Origin: Candidatus Parcubacteria bacterium
GTDB lineage: Bacteria; Patescibacteria; Paceibacteria; UBA6257; HR35
NCBI GenBank assembly: GCA_026004535.1
Contig: BPJI01000002.1
Location: 5,156 to 69,155, forward strand
Direction of reading: 5' to 3'
Length of the DNA: 64,000 nt
Below, piece by piece: positions 1 to 8,575 of this stretch. Under the pieces are notes generated by a model. That model was given only the letters and a program-made list of their open reading frames with translations. It had not been told where the DNA came from and did no database searches. Every line of letters begins with the position of its first letter. The stretch's first letter is position 1. The position numbers and the translations under genes were made by a program.

Positions 1-551
1 TCTTCACCTTTATTTTTCATCTCCTCTACTTCATCTTGCGTATAAAACTGAACACATTCGGAAGTCAATCCCATCACTTTATCATCACATATAATCGCTC
101 CGTCCAACAAATAATATGTTTTTCCTCCAAACTCAAATGGAATATCTTTGCTTATGAATAACAACAAATATGTGCTGTTTATGTCTTTGATATTTTCATT
201 GTTTTTGTTATTTTCCTTCCAGTTAATTAAAATATCATTTAACATTGTTTTAATTTGATTTACAAACAAAAACAGTTTACCTAACATTTTTGACAGTTTC
301 ACTTTGTGCTGTTCATTCGTTTTTGTATTTATTAAGTGTATGCTTATCCTGTCTTCATCCTGAAAATACTCATATTTAATTCTCAAATCCTGTGGCTCAA
401 TTTTGAAATTTTTCTTTGCATAAGACACACATTCTTTGGTTAATGCAAACAGCATAAATTTCATTGCATCTTTTTGCGACATTGATGCAACAAACTCTGT
501 TACATCTAAATTACCACCTTTTAAAGCATTTGAAAACATTTTTCCTATCAT
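1..551 (-). CDS. Partial hypothetical protein, cut by the window edge
   Basis: An open reading frame starts with ATG at 551 and runs leftwards through 183 codons to the window edge without a stop, so the C-terminus lies outside. The visible part is a soluble, mixed-charge protein beginning MIGKMFSNALKGG. It has no membrane segment or motif that I recognise. It is the most downstream visible gene of the leftward block and is separated from the next gene by 43 bases, so it is probably co-transcribed with the virion-like genes. Function unknown. Confidence 0.75.
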   Translation of the reverse strand, partial: MIGKMFSNALKGGNLDVTEFVASMSQKDAMKFMLFALTKECVSYAKKNFKIEPQDLRIKYEYFQDEDRISIHLINTKTNEQHKVKLSKMLGKLFLFVNQIKTMLNDILINWKENNKNNENIKDINSTYLLLFISKDIPFEFGGKTYYLLDGAIICDDKVMGLTSECVQFYTQDEVEEMKNKGE

Positions 552-594
552 AACAATATATTTTTTTAGTTATTTAATCACAAAGTTAACAATT

Positions 595-1119
595 TTATTC
601 AATTAAATCACTTAAATAAAAGTCCACCATAAATTTTAAATTTAAAGGTATTCCAATATATTTAACGCTGTATAAAAACTCAATTTGAAATATCGTGCTA
701 TTTTTAATTGCTTCTTGATTGCTTTGTTTTAATTCTATATTGAGTTTTTTGATTAAGTCAATCAAAGATGTGCTCAAATTTCTTAAATCAATCTCTCCTT
801 CCAATTCTATTATATTTGTTCTGAACGGCTTAATAACTTTAATGCTGTCATTTATATCATACAGTTTACCTATATATTTGTTTTCAACATAAATATTATA
901 TTCATGTTTTTTTACGTATATGTTAAATAAATTTTTTGATTTAAATTTTACTTTCAAATAAATATATGCCTTTTTTTCGTTTAAATCTATTTTCTTTATT
1001 TTCGCCAATAAAATTTCAAATTCAAAATCCTGCAATTGTCTATATTCTCTCAAAGCAGTTATTCCCAACCCGGTCAAACCTATTGCAATTCCCAAAGATA
1101 TGCCGCTTGATTTACTCAT
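595..1119 (-). CDS. N-terminally membrane-anchored protein, LEA/WHy-like beta-sandwich
   Basis: This 174-residue protein has a hydrophobic glycine-rich segment at about residues 6-23, then a domain of alternating strands (about 35-125). The pattern (K-x-Y-x-Y-L-K-V-K-F-K, N-L-F, Y-x-I-Y-V, I-G) resembles the water-stress/LEA type 2 beta-sandwich fold. That resemblance is by eye only. The predicted topology is one N-terminal anchor with the domain on one face of the membrane. It lies in a row of small membrane-anchored proteins, consistent with a virion membrane or envelope component, but no specific role can be assigned. Confidence 0.7.
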   Translation of the reverse strand: MSKSSGISLGIAIGLTGLGITALREYRQLQDFEFEILLAKIKKIDLNEKKAYIYLKVKFKSKNLFNIYVKKHEYNIYVENKYIGKLYDINDSIKVIKPFRTNIIELEGEIDLRNLSTSLIDLIKKLNIELKQSNQEAIKNSTIFQIEFLYSVKYIGIPLNLKFMVDFYLSDLIE

Positions 1120-1121
1120 AA

Positions 1122-1259
1122 TTAAACGTGTATAATATAATACTCTTTGTTCTGATAAAATATGCCCGATTTATTTTGTTTTTTGATGCTCCTTCTTGTA
1201 TTGATGTAAATAATCAAAAATGTTGAAAATAATGTAAAATATGCCCAAAAAACTCTCAT
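1122..1259 (-). CDS. 45-residue single-span membrane peptide
   Basis: This short frame starts at ATG 1259, which overlaps the TGA stop of the upstream 155-residue gene (ATGA junction), and stops at 1122, two bases before the next gene. It encodes a hydrophobic N-terminal span (about residues 4-19, rich in F, L, I and aromatics) followed by a basic tail (TRRSIKKQNK). The coupled start and tight packing support a real gene despite its size. It is probably a small membrane or virion peptide. Function unknown. Confidence 0.6.
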   Translation of the reverse strand: MRVFWAYFTLFSTFLIIYINTRRSIKKQNKSGIFYQNKEYYIIHV

Positions 1260-1723
1260 TTTAATTTGTTTATATATTCGCTTAATTGAGAATACTCTTC
1301 ATCATTAAGCAAATTTTTCATATTTATCATAAAATCTTCCTTAAACGACAAAGTGTATATCGTATTAAAGCATTTCCAATCCTGAATTGTTTTTACGGCA
1401 CTTTTAAAAATTGACATCAATTCACTAAATTCGCCATCAGTAAAAATGCTGAAAGTTGATTTATTGTCATTGTAAATAACTCTAATTTTAACAACAGCAT
1501 TTTTAAACAATTTTGTTTTTATTTCATTTGACAGGCAATTCTTTTTAATATCATCTGATTCATTTAATGTGCTCCCTGAACCTGACTTTTGATTGATTAA
1601 ATCATACAAAGCGTTTTTTTCAGATTCGTTTCTATTTGAACGAATAAGAAAATATGCAAACGTTCCCGTTGAAATGAAACCTAAAAAAATTAAAGATACC
1701 GGTATTTTGCTATTTTCTGCCAT
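1256..1723 (-). CDS. N-terminally anchored hypothetical protein
   Basis: A 155-residue protein with one strong hydrophobic segment at residues 8-27, then a short Gly/Ser-rich linker (SGSGST, about 47-52) and a soluble domain of about 95 residues. Its start lies inside the end of the upstream 125-residue gene (14-base overlap) and its stop overlaps the following small gene, so translation is probably coupled across all three. No family recognised. The build is that of a bitopic structural or assembly protein. Confidence 0.7.
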   Translation of the reverse strand: MAENSKIPVSLIFLGFISTGTFAYFLIRSNRNESEKNALYDLINQKSGSGSTLNESDDIKKNCLSNEIKTKLFKNAVVKIRVIYNDNKSTFSIFTDGEFSELMSIFKSAVKTIQDWKCFNTIYTLSFKEDFMINMKNLLNDEEYSQLSEYINKLK

Positions 1724-2087
1724 ATTTTATAGCATAAAGTAATGGCAATGATTTTACAACACCATATAACAAAAATCCAATTCCTGCCACAATTCCTACT
1801 TTTATAAACGTATTTGTGTAATTTGCATAAAAATCATTGATTTTATTCAACCAACTGCGTTGGTCTTGTATCTCAACACCTCTATCCAACATTTGTTTAT
1901 AAAAATAGTCATTTGATTTCAAACTTACATCTCCCAATTTTGAAAATGCATATAAGAATATAGAATTTGCCCTAAATTTTCCATACCTTCTTTTTAACTC
2001 ATCATACCACAATATCCATTCTTCGGGTGTGGATGATTTTGAAGGTATGGAAATTATAGATTCGGGCAAATCTTTATAATCCTTCAT
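1710..2087 (-). CDS. C-terminally anchored hypothetical protein
   Basis: This 125-residue protein has a soluble, helix-rich N-terminal part containing EEWILWYDELKRRYG, and a single hydrophobic span at about residues 94-118 (VGIVAGIGFLLYGVV) followed by a basic end (KYGRK). It overlaps the next gene downstream by 14 bases and follows the AT-hook gene by 15 bases. Tail anchoring is shared with most proteins of this block, which suggests a common membrane location. No family assigned. Confidence 0.7.
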   Translation of the reverse strand: MKDYKDLPESIISIPSKSSTPEEWILWYDELKRRYGKFRANSIFLYAFSKLGDVSLKSNDYFYKQMLDRGVEIQDQRSWLNKINDFYANYTNTFIKVGIVAGIGFLLYGVVKSLPLLYAIKYGRK

Positions 2088-2102
2088 TCAATTTTGTATT
2101 GA

Positions 2103-2837
2103 TTATCTTTTGTTCGGTTTTTTTGCGGGTTTACGTCCACGTCTTGCGGGCTTTGGTTTTGATTCGGAACGGCTTGCGGGCTTACGTCCACTTCTTGCAG
2201 GTTTAGGCGTTGAAGCAGTTTGGCTTGCCGGTTTGCGTTTACGTTTTTTGGGCTTGCGTCCACGTCTTGCGGGCTTTGGTTTTGATTCTTCCTGGCTTGC
2301 GGGCTTGCGTCCACGTCTTGCGGGTTTTTTATCTTCCTTGTCAATTTTGAAATCTGATGCATTTCTCTTTGCATCATCAACAGTTTTTACTCTACACGCA
2401 AAAGATGAAAGACCAATTTCATCTATGCCCAATTTGATGCCACTTCTTACTTTTTTACCTTGATTGCTGCAATATTCTTTTATTTTTGCGCTATCATTTC
2501 CCGTATAGTCCTTATATACTTGTAAAAACTTTACAGGGTCGGTCGTTGCTAATCTTGATATGATATAATCCCCCTTGTTGATAAGTTCGGATTTATCTCC
2601 CTTTTTGCCTTGCACTATCTCTACAGAAGATCCAATAGAAGACAGTGCATTTTCAAACGAACCTTTTTTGGATTTTGATTGCCCTACCAACTTTCTTTTA
2701 CGTCCAAATTCGTTAACTACTGAAATTTCCGTTGTATATATTTTATTTTTCCCTTCTTTGGAAGAAAGGTGTTTGACATCCGTTACATAATAACGTAACG
2801 TTAAATGATAAACCTTATTTTTCGATTTTGTTGCCAT
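2103..2837 (-). CDS. AT-hook-rich basic DNA-binding protein, candidate virion nucleoid protein
   Basis: A 244-residue protein with a folded N-terminal part (about 1-165) and a very basic, low-complexity tail (about 170-244). The tail holds five GRKP cores in contexts such as PARRGRKPASQ, separated by S/E/K/P linkers. GRKP within basic residues is the AT-hook minor-groove binding motif, and repeated copies resemble histone H1- or HMGA-like tails. In an AT-rich genome, and inside a block of membrane and capsid-like genes, the likely role is compaction or packaging of DNA in the particle. A transcription or chromatin role is possible. The tail is encoded by G+C-richer repeated DNA that may vary in copy number. 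Confidence 0.75.
   Translation of the reverse strand: MATKSKNKVYHLTLRYYVTDVKHLSSKEGKNKIYTTEISVVNEFGRKRKLVGQSKSKKGSFENALSSIGSSVEIVQGKKGDKSELINKGDYIISRLATTDPVKFLQVYKDYTGNDSAKIKEYCSNQGKKVRSGIKLGIDEIGLSSFACRVKTVDDAKRNASDFKIDKEDKKPARRGRKPASQEESKPKPARRGRKPKKRKRKPASQTASTPKPARSGRKPASRSESKPKPARRGRKPAKKPNKR
2126..2330. repeat. Degenerate tandem repeat inside the AT-hook coding region
   Basis: About four imperfect copies of a 50-70 base unit, each containing a form of TTGCGGGCTTACGTCCACGT or its mirror codons, encode the repeated AT-hooks. It is clearly richer in G and C than its surroundings. Such in-frame repeats can expand or contract, so copy number may differ between isolates or be mis-assembled. 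Confidence 0.75.
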
Positions 2838-2938
2838 AGTTGTAAGTTTTAAAATTAAAATTTGATACTAAATTAAAAATATTTTTTTTATTTTTTGTAT
2901 TGATTGCCTGTTATATTTTTAGCATATTTATTACAAAT

Positions 2939-5065
2939 TCAGTTATTCGTTGAAAATGTTCTTGACAATAATAAAATACCTGACAATATCATAGCACTCA
3001 TAACAACAATTGATATTGTTTTTCTTTTTCTTAATTCTTCCAATCTTTTTTCATCATCATTGTTTGGATTTTGTGCATATTGCTGTGCTTGTAATAGTGC
3101 TTGTGTCAATTCTTGATTTACGTTTGGGTCGTTTTCATTTACATTGTCAGCGGGAACGTTTGTTTCTTGGGCTGGTATAAATAATTGTATCAATTCAATA
3201 ACACTTTGTGCTAAAGCAGCAATTTGAGCAAGGTCTAACGCAGTTTTTGCGGTGGCTGCTGCAGTCGTTCCACCATCCAAATAATATTCGTAATAACTAT
3301 TCAAATATTCCAATTCTTCATCCGGTATATTAGCGGTTTCTAAATAATAAAAGTGCGTGTTTTTATAATAATCGGTTTTACTTAAATCCAATTCCATAAA
3401 ATCAATATCATAAGCAATGTCGTTTGCTATATCTTTTAATCCAACTTTTCTTTTCCATCCAAACGGGTCTTTAAATAAGATATTTTTTGCTTTTCTTGTT
3501 GCACCTATTTCAACAGAAGCATCTAAATTGATTTTATCGAAACCAATTTTTTTAACCATCTCATCTATGAATTTTTTGTATCTCTCCGGGTCTTGCTCTT
3601 TTACCATTTTCAATACCGAAGCATATCCCCAAAGATTTGACCTTAAAGCACCTATGAATGAAGCACGTAAGTTTCCAAACATAATTGCTGTCGGCGGGAA
3701 TACACGTTTAATAAACCTGTTAAACACACTCATTCCCCTTTCTGATTTTACCAATTCCCTGAATTTTTTACGTTCATCTTTGATCTTCTCTCTTACTGAT
3801 TTCCAACAATCTGCTTGTTTTTTGCTTAAAATCAAAAAAGACGAACCGCACTGTTGTCTTCCTTGACGTCTTAATTCTTTTATTTTATTACGCTTTTCTT
3901 TGCGTTTCTCACGAATAATTTTTTTTCTTTCCAATTTAGATTTTAACTTTTCTTCTCTTAATAATACTCGTTCTAACTTTTTGCGTTTTCTTGGATTAGT
4001 TTTGGCTTTCTCCATTAATTTTTGCTTTCTCTTTTCCAATCTTTTTAAACGCCATTTGTCAAATATCAATTCATTTTCGTTTCCTTCCAAATCGCTTAAT
4101 ATAATAAAAAACAATTTTGCTCCTTCATCTTTTGTAAGCAGACCATTATTAACATATCGGAAAACCTTTTCATAAACATAATCTTCTAATTGATTTGCCG
4201 TTTCTTCGTCATTTTCTTTTATTAATTGCTTGTAAAAATAAATATTTTGAGGCGTTACAATATCTTCATATATTGCCCTTGCCAAAAATTCTTTATCGGT
4301 TTGCAAATGAATATCAAATTTGATTTCATTATCTATATCATAAGACACTCCGTTTGGAAGCACATTATCATCGCCTTTCACATGTGTAATGATATAATCG
4401 CAAAATTCAACATCATCAAAAGGATGGTGAGGTATATTTTTTAGTAGTTTGATATTTGATTGTACTGTATAAAGAAACAATACAACATCAGTAATGGCAT
4501 AATAAATAAACGGATGAAATTCAATTGTATCTAAAAAGGTAGTAACATTTCCATCATTTTTTACAAGAATACCTATATCTTCATTTGCAGTTTGAACAAG
4601 TAAAATAGAATTTAAAAAGTCATCAATATTGCCATTTGCAGAAATATCAATTTTTACAGGTTTTTCTTTTAGGTTGTTATCAAGTCCTTTAAAATTTAAT
4701 TCAAATTTTACCAATGCGTTTCTTACAATTTTTTTAATTCTTGCCTTTCCTATGCTATCACGGAAGTTTATGCTTAAATCATTTAATAATTTTTCAAACT
4801 TTAATTCGGCTTTCTTGTCTTTTATACCTGCGTTCAGCAAGTTATACAATGTATATCCTACATTAAACCAATTATATGCAATTATGTTGAATATTGCGTC
4901 TGCTGTTAATGTTTTATCATTATGTAAATTTCTTTCTTTTGCATAACGTAAAAAGTTTTTGTATCTTTTATGGAAATACTTTTCCAAAACAATTTTTTTG
5001 CCCGTTTCTGTTGATATATTTGATTCTATCGTGCTTAAATTTTTATTGATTGAAACTGCTTTCAT
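2939..5065 (-). CDS. Large tail-anchored protein with basic coiled-coil centre
   Basis: A 708-residue protein. Residues of roughly 335-405 form a long Lys/Arg/Glu helix (RLEKRKQKLMEKAK and neighbours) that is likely to be coiled coil or nucleic-acid contacting. An Ala-rich stretch follows YLDGG near residue 600, then an Asn/Gln-rich linker, and one hydrophobic span near the C-terminus (TISIVVMSAMILSGILLL). It is the largest gene of the leftward block. Size, anchor and basic core would suit a minor virion protein linking membrane and genome, such as a vertex or DNA-delivery protein, but this is inference. No family recognised. Confidence 0.7.
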   Translation of the reverse strand: MKAVSINKNLSTIESNISTETGKKIVLEKYFHKRYKNFLRYAKERNLHNDKTLTADAIFNIIAYNWFNVGYTLYNLLNAGIKDKKAELKFEKLLNDLSINFRDSIGKARIKKIVRNALVKFELNFKGLDNNLKEKPVKIDISANGNIDDFLNSILLVQTANEDIGILVKNDGNVTTFLDTIEFHPFIYYAITDVVLFLYTVQSNIKLLKNIPHHPFDDVEFCDYIITHVKGDDNVLPNGVSYDIDNEIKFDIHLQTDKEFLARAIYEDIVTPQNIYFYKQLIKENDEETANQLEDYVYEKVFRYVNNGLLTKDEGAKLFFIILSDLEGNENELIFDKWRLKRLEKRKQKLMEKAKTNPRKRKKLERVLLREEKLKSKLERKKIIREKRKEKRNKIKELRRQGRQQCGSSFLILSKKQADCWKSVREKIKDERKKFRELVKSERGMSVFNRFIKRVFPPTAIMFGNLRASFIGALRSNLWGYASVLKMVKEQDPERYKKFIDEMVKKIGFDKINLDASVEIGATRKAKNILFKDPFGWKRKVGLKDIANDIAYDIDFMELDLSKTDYYKNTHFYYLETANIPDEELEYLNSYYEYYLDGGTTAAATAKTALDLAQIAALAQSVIELIQLFIPAQETNVPADNVNENDPNVNQELTQALLQAQQYAQNPNNDDEKRLEELRKRKTISIVVMSAMILSGILLLSRTFSTNN

Positions 5066-5077
5066 AATTGTAAAATT

Positions 5078-5305
5078 TTATAGAAATGTATAGTTTTTTA
5101 ATTTGTTAATTTCCTCTTCTCTTAATAGATTGTAGTTTTCAATCCTGCCATGAATATACTCTGCAATGAATAGAAATATCGCAGGATAAATAATTTTAGA
5201 AAGTAGGTTATTTTTGGTTAAATGAGCAAATAAGAAGCCGCCCGTAATGGCAATTACGTAATTTAGTTTCTTATAGTTATCATCATATATTTTTGTTTCA
5301 TTCAC
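5078..5305 (-). CDS. Small membrane protein, two weak spans
   Basis: A 75-residue protein with hydrophobic stretches at about 17-29 (VIAITGGFLFAHL) and 36-50 (IIYPAIFLFIAEYI), separated by a short polar turn, so probably a hairpin in the membrane. Its start overlaps the end of the upstream 102-residue gene by 8 bases and it ends 12 bases before the 708-residue gene, so it is part of the same transcript. No homologue recognised. Confidence 0.65.
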   Translation of the reverse strand: MNETKIYDDNYKKLNYVIAITGGFLFAHLTKNNLLSKIIYPAIFLFIAEYIHGRIENYNLLREEEINKLKNYTFL

Positions 5306-5606
5306 TTTTAAATAATACGCTTATTAAAGATATAAGTAACAAAGAAACTGATGCTATTCCAATGATATAAAATATTTTATTTACTTCAATTTTATCTTTT
5401 TCTTCTTCATTATTTTCATTTTTCAATATATCTTCATCGTTCCCCGTATATGTTTCGCTTTGGTATAAATTATCGTTAAACAATTTATCCAAATAATTTT
5501 TAATGTCTGTAAGTGCTTTTGAAGAGTTAATGTTTAATGAAGGATTGCCTTCATTGGATATATCAAGATGTTTTTTGTCGTCGCTATTTAAATAGTTGAT
5601 AACCAT
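5298..5606 (-). CDS. Tail-anchored small acidic protein
   Basis: 102 residues: a polar, acidic N-terminal part (about 1-75, with NENNEEEKDKIEV) and one C-terminal hydrophobic span (about 77-98, IIGIASVSLLLISLISVL) ending KSE. It sits 2 bases after the upstream 184-residue gene and overlaps the next. The design is the same as its neighbours: soluble head, single C-terminal anchor. Function unknown. Confidence 0.65.
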   Translation of the reverse strand: MVINYLNSDDKKHLDISNEGNPSLNINSSKALTDIKNYLDKLFNDNLYQSETYTGNDEDILKNENNEEEKDKIEVNKIFYIIGIASVSLLLISLISVLFKSE

Positions 5607-5608
5607 AA

Positions 5609-6163
5609 TTAGAGTTTTCTTAAAATAAGTGCAATAACTAATATTGCCAAAATAATTTTGATGTATTCTAATTGTTTTTTAGTTATTTGAAATGTAACCT
5701 TTTCAACGTTTCCTTGATTTGTGTTTTGTTGTGTGTTTGTGTTTGTGGTGTTTGATATATTTGATGTGGTGTTATTTTGGTCTGATACAGGTGAAAATAT
5801 GGTTATTTTTACAGTTTGAAAATCTTGTATGTCTTTCGTTAAATTTGCAGCTAATAACTCTCTTTCGCTTTTAGGATAGTCAATATTGTTGATAAATTCA
5901 AATATCTTTTTAGTAACATAATCTGCGTCGTCTTTAAATTCAATTCCCTTATTGCTTAAAAAATCTTTAAAAATATTCTCTACATACTTTTTATCTTTAT
6001 CTAATTTGTACTTAATGAAAACTCTTAAATCTTCCTCTTTTACATTAAATTCAACAAATGTAGGTGGTGCTAATCTTGATGTCTCTGTATCAAGTAAATA
6101 TGTGTAATTATAATGAGAATAGTCAAGCACATTTTCAAGGTCTCTGAATATTACGTCTGCCAT
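5609..6163 (-). CDS. Tail-anchored hypothetical protein
   Basis: 184 residues. The first 125 or so form a soluble domain, followed by an Asn/Thr/Gln-rich flexible linker (about 127-152) and a C-terminal span (about 164-180, IKIILAILVIALIL) with a short basic end. It is in a tight tandem with the 270-residue gene upstream (8-base gap). A soluble domain on a flexible stalk attached to a membrane suits a virion surface or membrane-to-capsid connector. No sequence family recognised. Confidence 0.7.
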   Translation of the reverse strand: MADVIFRDLENVLDYSHYNYTYLLDTETSRLAPPTFVEFNVKEEDLRVFIKYKLDKDKKYVENIFKDFLSNKGIEFKDDADYVTKKIFEFINNIDYPKSERELLAANLTKDIQDFQTVKITIFSPVSDQNNTTSNISNTTNTNTQQNTNQGNVEKVTFQITKKQLEYIKIILAILVIALILRKL

Positions 6164-6171
6164 AGTTGTAA

Positions 6172-6984
6172 TTATTGTTTTGCTTTTAATATAAAATAAC
6201 CTATTAACGAAAGCATTAAAACCGATACACCAACAATTATGTAAACCATAGAGTTATCTTTTTCAGTTGGTGTGTTGGGATTTGTTGTAATAATAATAGG
6301 CGTATTTGAGCTACCGCTTGTAGTTGTTGATGATGTGTTACTTTTATTACCTTTAAGTGTTCCGAATAAATTAGAAGCACTATTTAATAAGTTACCAAAA
6401 GCATTTAAAGTATCTGGAAGTGATTTTTTAGGTTGAGGTGAAGATGTAGATGATGAAGAAGAAGTGCTGCTTGATTGTTGTGCCGTATCATAAGATAAAC
6501 TTTCTCCCAATGAAACAATATAAAGCATAATTGCTTGTGCAAGATTTATATCTTGAGTAGTTCTAATTTTTTCTGCAATTGCATCCATCAATTGTTTTGG
6601 GTCGCTTTTATATGTTATGTTATATTTATCTAAAATAGCCATTAATGTGGCATCTTTATTTTTAATTTTTTCAATAAATAAAGGCAATATTTTCTCTTCA
6701 TCAAATCTTAAATCAATAACACCATTGTCAACATTTTCAAATGCAGAATCCAAAAGATACTTATGCGTGTTCTCATCCATAAAAACATCATAAGTTAAAT
6801 TACTTCCTACAATATTGGGATAAAGTGATTTTGCCCTATTTAATTTCTTGTATTTATAGGTCAAATTAAGATTTTGTATTATATTTTTTCCAATGCATTT
6901 ATTTGCGTTTATTGAAGTAATAGGGATTAAATCGCCTGTAGGTAACAGGCATTTTCCTTCAGGTATAGTGATTGTTGCAGCCAT
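6172..6984 (-). CDS. Tail-anchored protein with Ser/Thr-rich stalk
   Basis: 270 residues. The N-terminal domain begins MAATITIPEGKCLLPTGD and spans about 165 residues. It is followed by a Ser/Thr/Asn/Pro-rich linker (about 168-240, with SSSTSSSSSTSS) and one hydrophobic span (about 244-264) before a short basic tail (KAKQ). It is 3 bases from the upstream gene. Its domain, stalk and anchor arrangement parallels the 184-residue neighbour. Likely displayed from a membrane. Function not identified. Confidence 0.7.
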   Translation of the reverse strand: MAATITIPEGKCLLPTGDLIPITSINANKCIGKNIIQNLNLTYKYKKLNRAKSLYPNIVGSNLTYDVFMDENTHKYLLDSAFENVDNGVIDLRFDEEKILPLFIEKIKNKDATLMAILDKYNITYKSDPKQLMDAIAEKIRTTQDINLAQAIMLYIVSLGESLSYDTAQQSSSTSSSSSTSSPQPKKSLPDTLNAFGNLLNSASNLFGTLKGNKSNTSSTTTSGSSNTPIIITTNPNTPTEKDNSMVYIIVGVSVLMLSLIGYFILKAKQ

Positions 6985-6987
6985 AAT

Positions 6988-7527
6988 TTAAAATTTAAAA
7001 ATTAGTTTTGATATATTGTATGTAAATATTAGTCCAACGCCAAGTAAAAATAAGTTTAATAATGTTTTTTTGTCAATATAGATATTAATATAAACTACAT
7101 TCGCATTATTATTAGTGTCCATATAAAACTTTTCGCTTTTTTCTTTAATATCTTTCAGTATTTCTTCGTCGTGTATATCCAAATATTTAAGATTTTCAAA
7201 AGCATCTGATAAAGTATTTTTATTTACATCATATTCCAAGTTATCATTTTCAGTAAAGTCAAAAAATAATGTCCGAAAGTCAGAGTAAATGATTCTTTTT
7301 TGCTCTTCGTTAATGACTAAATTATCTAAATCATTAACAAAAGATTTTAATAGATTTTTTGAAGTCAATAAGATATTTTTCTGTTTTTCGCCGGCCAAAA
7401 TATCATCTCTTAACTGCATTAAAGATTTTACATAATTGTCAGAAAGAGATTGGGGCAATAAAACAGAGTAATGGATAATGAATTTGTCTAAATTTTTTAA
7501 GAATGTCAAGTATTTATCCTTATCCAT
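6988..7527 (-). CDS. Tail-anchored helical protein
   Basis: 179 residues, mostly charged helix (about 1-140), then one C-terminal span (about 154-174, LLNLFLLGVGLIFTY) and a basic end (KLIFKF). It is the first gene after the strong terminator that follows the capsid-like gene, so its transcription depends on read-through or on an unseen promoter. No family recognised. Confidence 0.65.
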   Translation of the reverse strand: MDKDKYLTFLKNLDKFIIHYSVLLPQSLSDNYVKSLMQLRDDILAGEKQKNILLTSKNLLKSFVNDLDNLVINEEQKRIIYSDFRTLFFDFTENDNLEYDVNKNTLSDAFENLKYLDIHDEEILKDIKEKSEKFYMDTNNNANVVYINIYIDKKTLLNLFLLGVGLIFTYNISKLIFKF

Positions 7528-7544
7528 ACTTTGTTTTTTTAAAA

Positions 7545-7568
7545 AAAGGGCGGTTTTATCCGCCCTTT
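7545..7568 (-). terminator. Rho-independent terminator after the capsid-like gene
   Basis: Read on the minus strand, AAAGGGCGG and CCGCCCTTT pair around a loop of about six bases and are followed directly by a T run. It lies 18 bases past the stop of the 264-residue gene and before the next gene of the same direction. It would limit expression of the downstream membrane proteins relative to the capsid-like protein and the small peptide. Confidence 0.85.
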
Positions 7569-7586
7569 ATGTTGTAAATAAAGAAA

Positions 7587-8381
7587 TTAACGGCTGAATA
7601 ATCCGCCCAAAATTGAGCGTTTTTCAACGGGTTGGCTTTCCATAGGTTGGTCGATGGAAGGAGCAGGTGCTTGAATGGTAGCAGCCGATTTAACCATTCC
7701 GCCTACTTCAGCAATGGGTCTACCACCAATCATAGGAGTCGCAGGCACTGCTGAAGGTTCTAAAGGTCTTACCACAGGGCTTGCACCAAACAATTGATTA
7801 GAAGGTACTACTTGATTACCTACGAAGAAATTGAAGGTAATAGAAGAGTTAGGAGCAATGATACCAACGATGCTTGTTTTTGCATCTACTTTAATTTGCA
7901 ACGGAACATCAACGATGCTTTGGTTTTGATAACGTCCGTCAATGAAAGCAGAAACAGGTATGGAACTTGTGAGAGCCTTGCCTGAAGCATCTTTGGTTAC
8001 TACTTTCAAAATTTGTTGCAAATTTGTTTGTGTTTGTGAAACAATACGAACACCTGCAAATACGGTAGGTTGGTTTGCGGTTTGTGTGTAAATTTCGGCA
8101 TAGGTCAAATCAGGGTCGCCGGTAGTAATCCTAATTACACCACCGGAGGTTGGTACACCTTGTAGGTTTTGCTCACTCGGGTCGGTGATTTGAAACCTGT
8201 TGAAGTTAAATAACACAAATCTACCTTGATTTGCAGGGTCGGTGTTTGTAACAATAATTGAATAAGGGATAGAAGTCATTGCATACGGCAAAGTCCCTGC
8301 GGGAAGGCATCCTGAATCTAAAAGATAGTCATGCCCATCCCCCATGTCGTATGCGAATCCAGTTTTTAAATTCCTGTTCAT
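7587..8381 (-). CDS. Beta-rich abundant structural protein, candidate major capsid protein
   Basis: 264 residues, no membrane span. Residues of about 35-190 alternate short strands and turns (IIVTNTDPANQGRFVLFNF, SSITFNFFVGNQVV), as in jelly-roll proteins. About 190-264 is Pro/Ala/Ser-rich and probably flexible, ending GGLFSR. Its codons are far richer in G and C than those of any neighbour, which suggests strong selection for high expression. It is preceded by a membrane peptide gene and followed by a strong terminator. Length is close to known double-barrel capsid proteins of small membrane phages, but the ordered part could also be a single barrel. The capsid call is inference. Another abundant virion or surface protein is possible. 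Confidence 0.55.
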   Translation of the reverse strand: MNRNLKTGFAYDMGDGHDYLLDSGCLPAGTLPYAMTSIPYSIIVTNTDPANQGRFVLFNFNRFQITDPSEQNLQGVPTSGGVIRITTGDPDLTYAEIYTQTANQPTVFAGVRIVSQTQTNLQQILKVVTKDASGKALTSSIPVSAFIDGRYQNQSIVDVPLQIKVDAKTSIVGIIAPNSSITFNFFVGNQVVPSNQLFGASPVVRPLEPSAVPATPMIGGRPIAEVGGMVKSAATIQAPAPSIDQPMESQPVEKRSILGGLFSR

Positions 8382-8436
8382 AGTTTTAAATTTTTTTGGT
8401 TAAACATAATTGTTCATAAAAGAACTGCTTTCATAA

Positions 8437-8541
8437 TTAATTGCCTTGTTCTTTGGTTGTGATTTTGAAATAAATCACATTGCCAATTACTACAGCAACT
8501 ACTGAAAGCAGAAGACCGATTAAAACAGATTTTGCGTCCAT
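8437..8541 (-). CDS. 34-residue single-span membrane peptide, leader of the virion block
   Basis: A short frame (ATG at 8541, stop TAA at 8437) encodes MDAKSVLIGLLLSVV and onward: one hydrophobic span (about 6-26) with a short polar C-terminus (KITTKEQGN). A promoter -10 type element lies 35 bases upstream and the capsid-like gene begins 55 bases downstream, so both should be made in large amounts. Small abundant one-span peptides are typical of virion inner membranes and of filamentous coats. The pairing supports a structural role, but no homology is claimed. Confidence 0.65.
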   Translation of the reverse strand: MDAKSVLIGLLLSVVAVVIGNVIYFKITTKEQGN

Positions 8542-8575
8542 AATTAAAAAGTTTTTAAGGTTAATAATTGCAATA

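Noticed and set aside
2084..2380. Open frame of 98 codons on the minus strand rich in Gln, Asn and Pro
   Set aside because: It is an alternative frame of the repetitive AT-hook coding DNA; the 244-codon frame has the meaningful product and a proper start.
2110..2463. Plus-strand open frame of 117 codons with Leu/Arg/Gly repeats
   Set aside because: Antisense shadow of the AT-hook repeat region, no promoter or sensible product.
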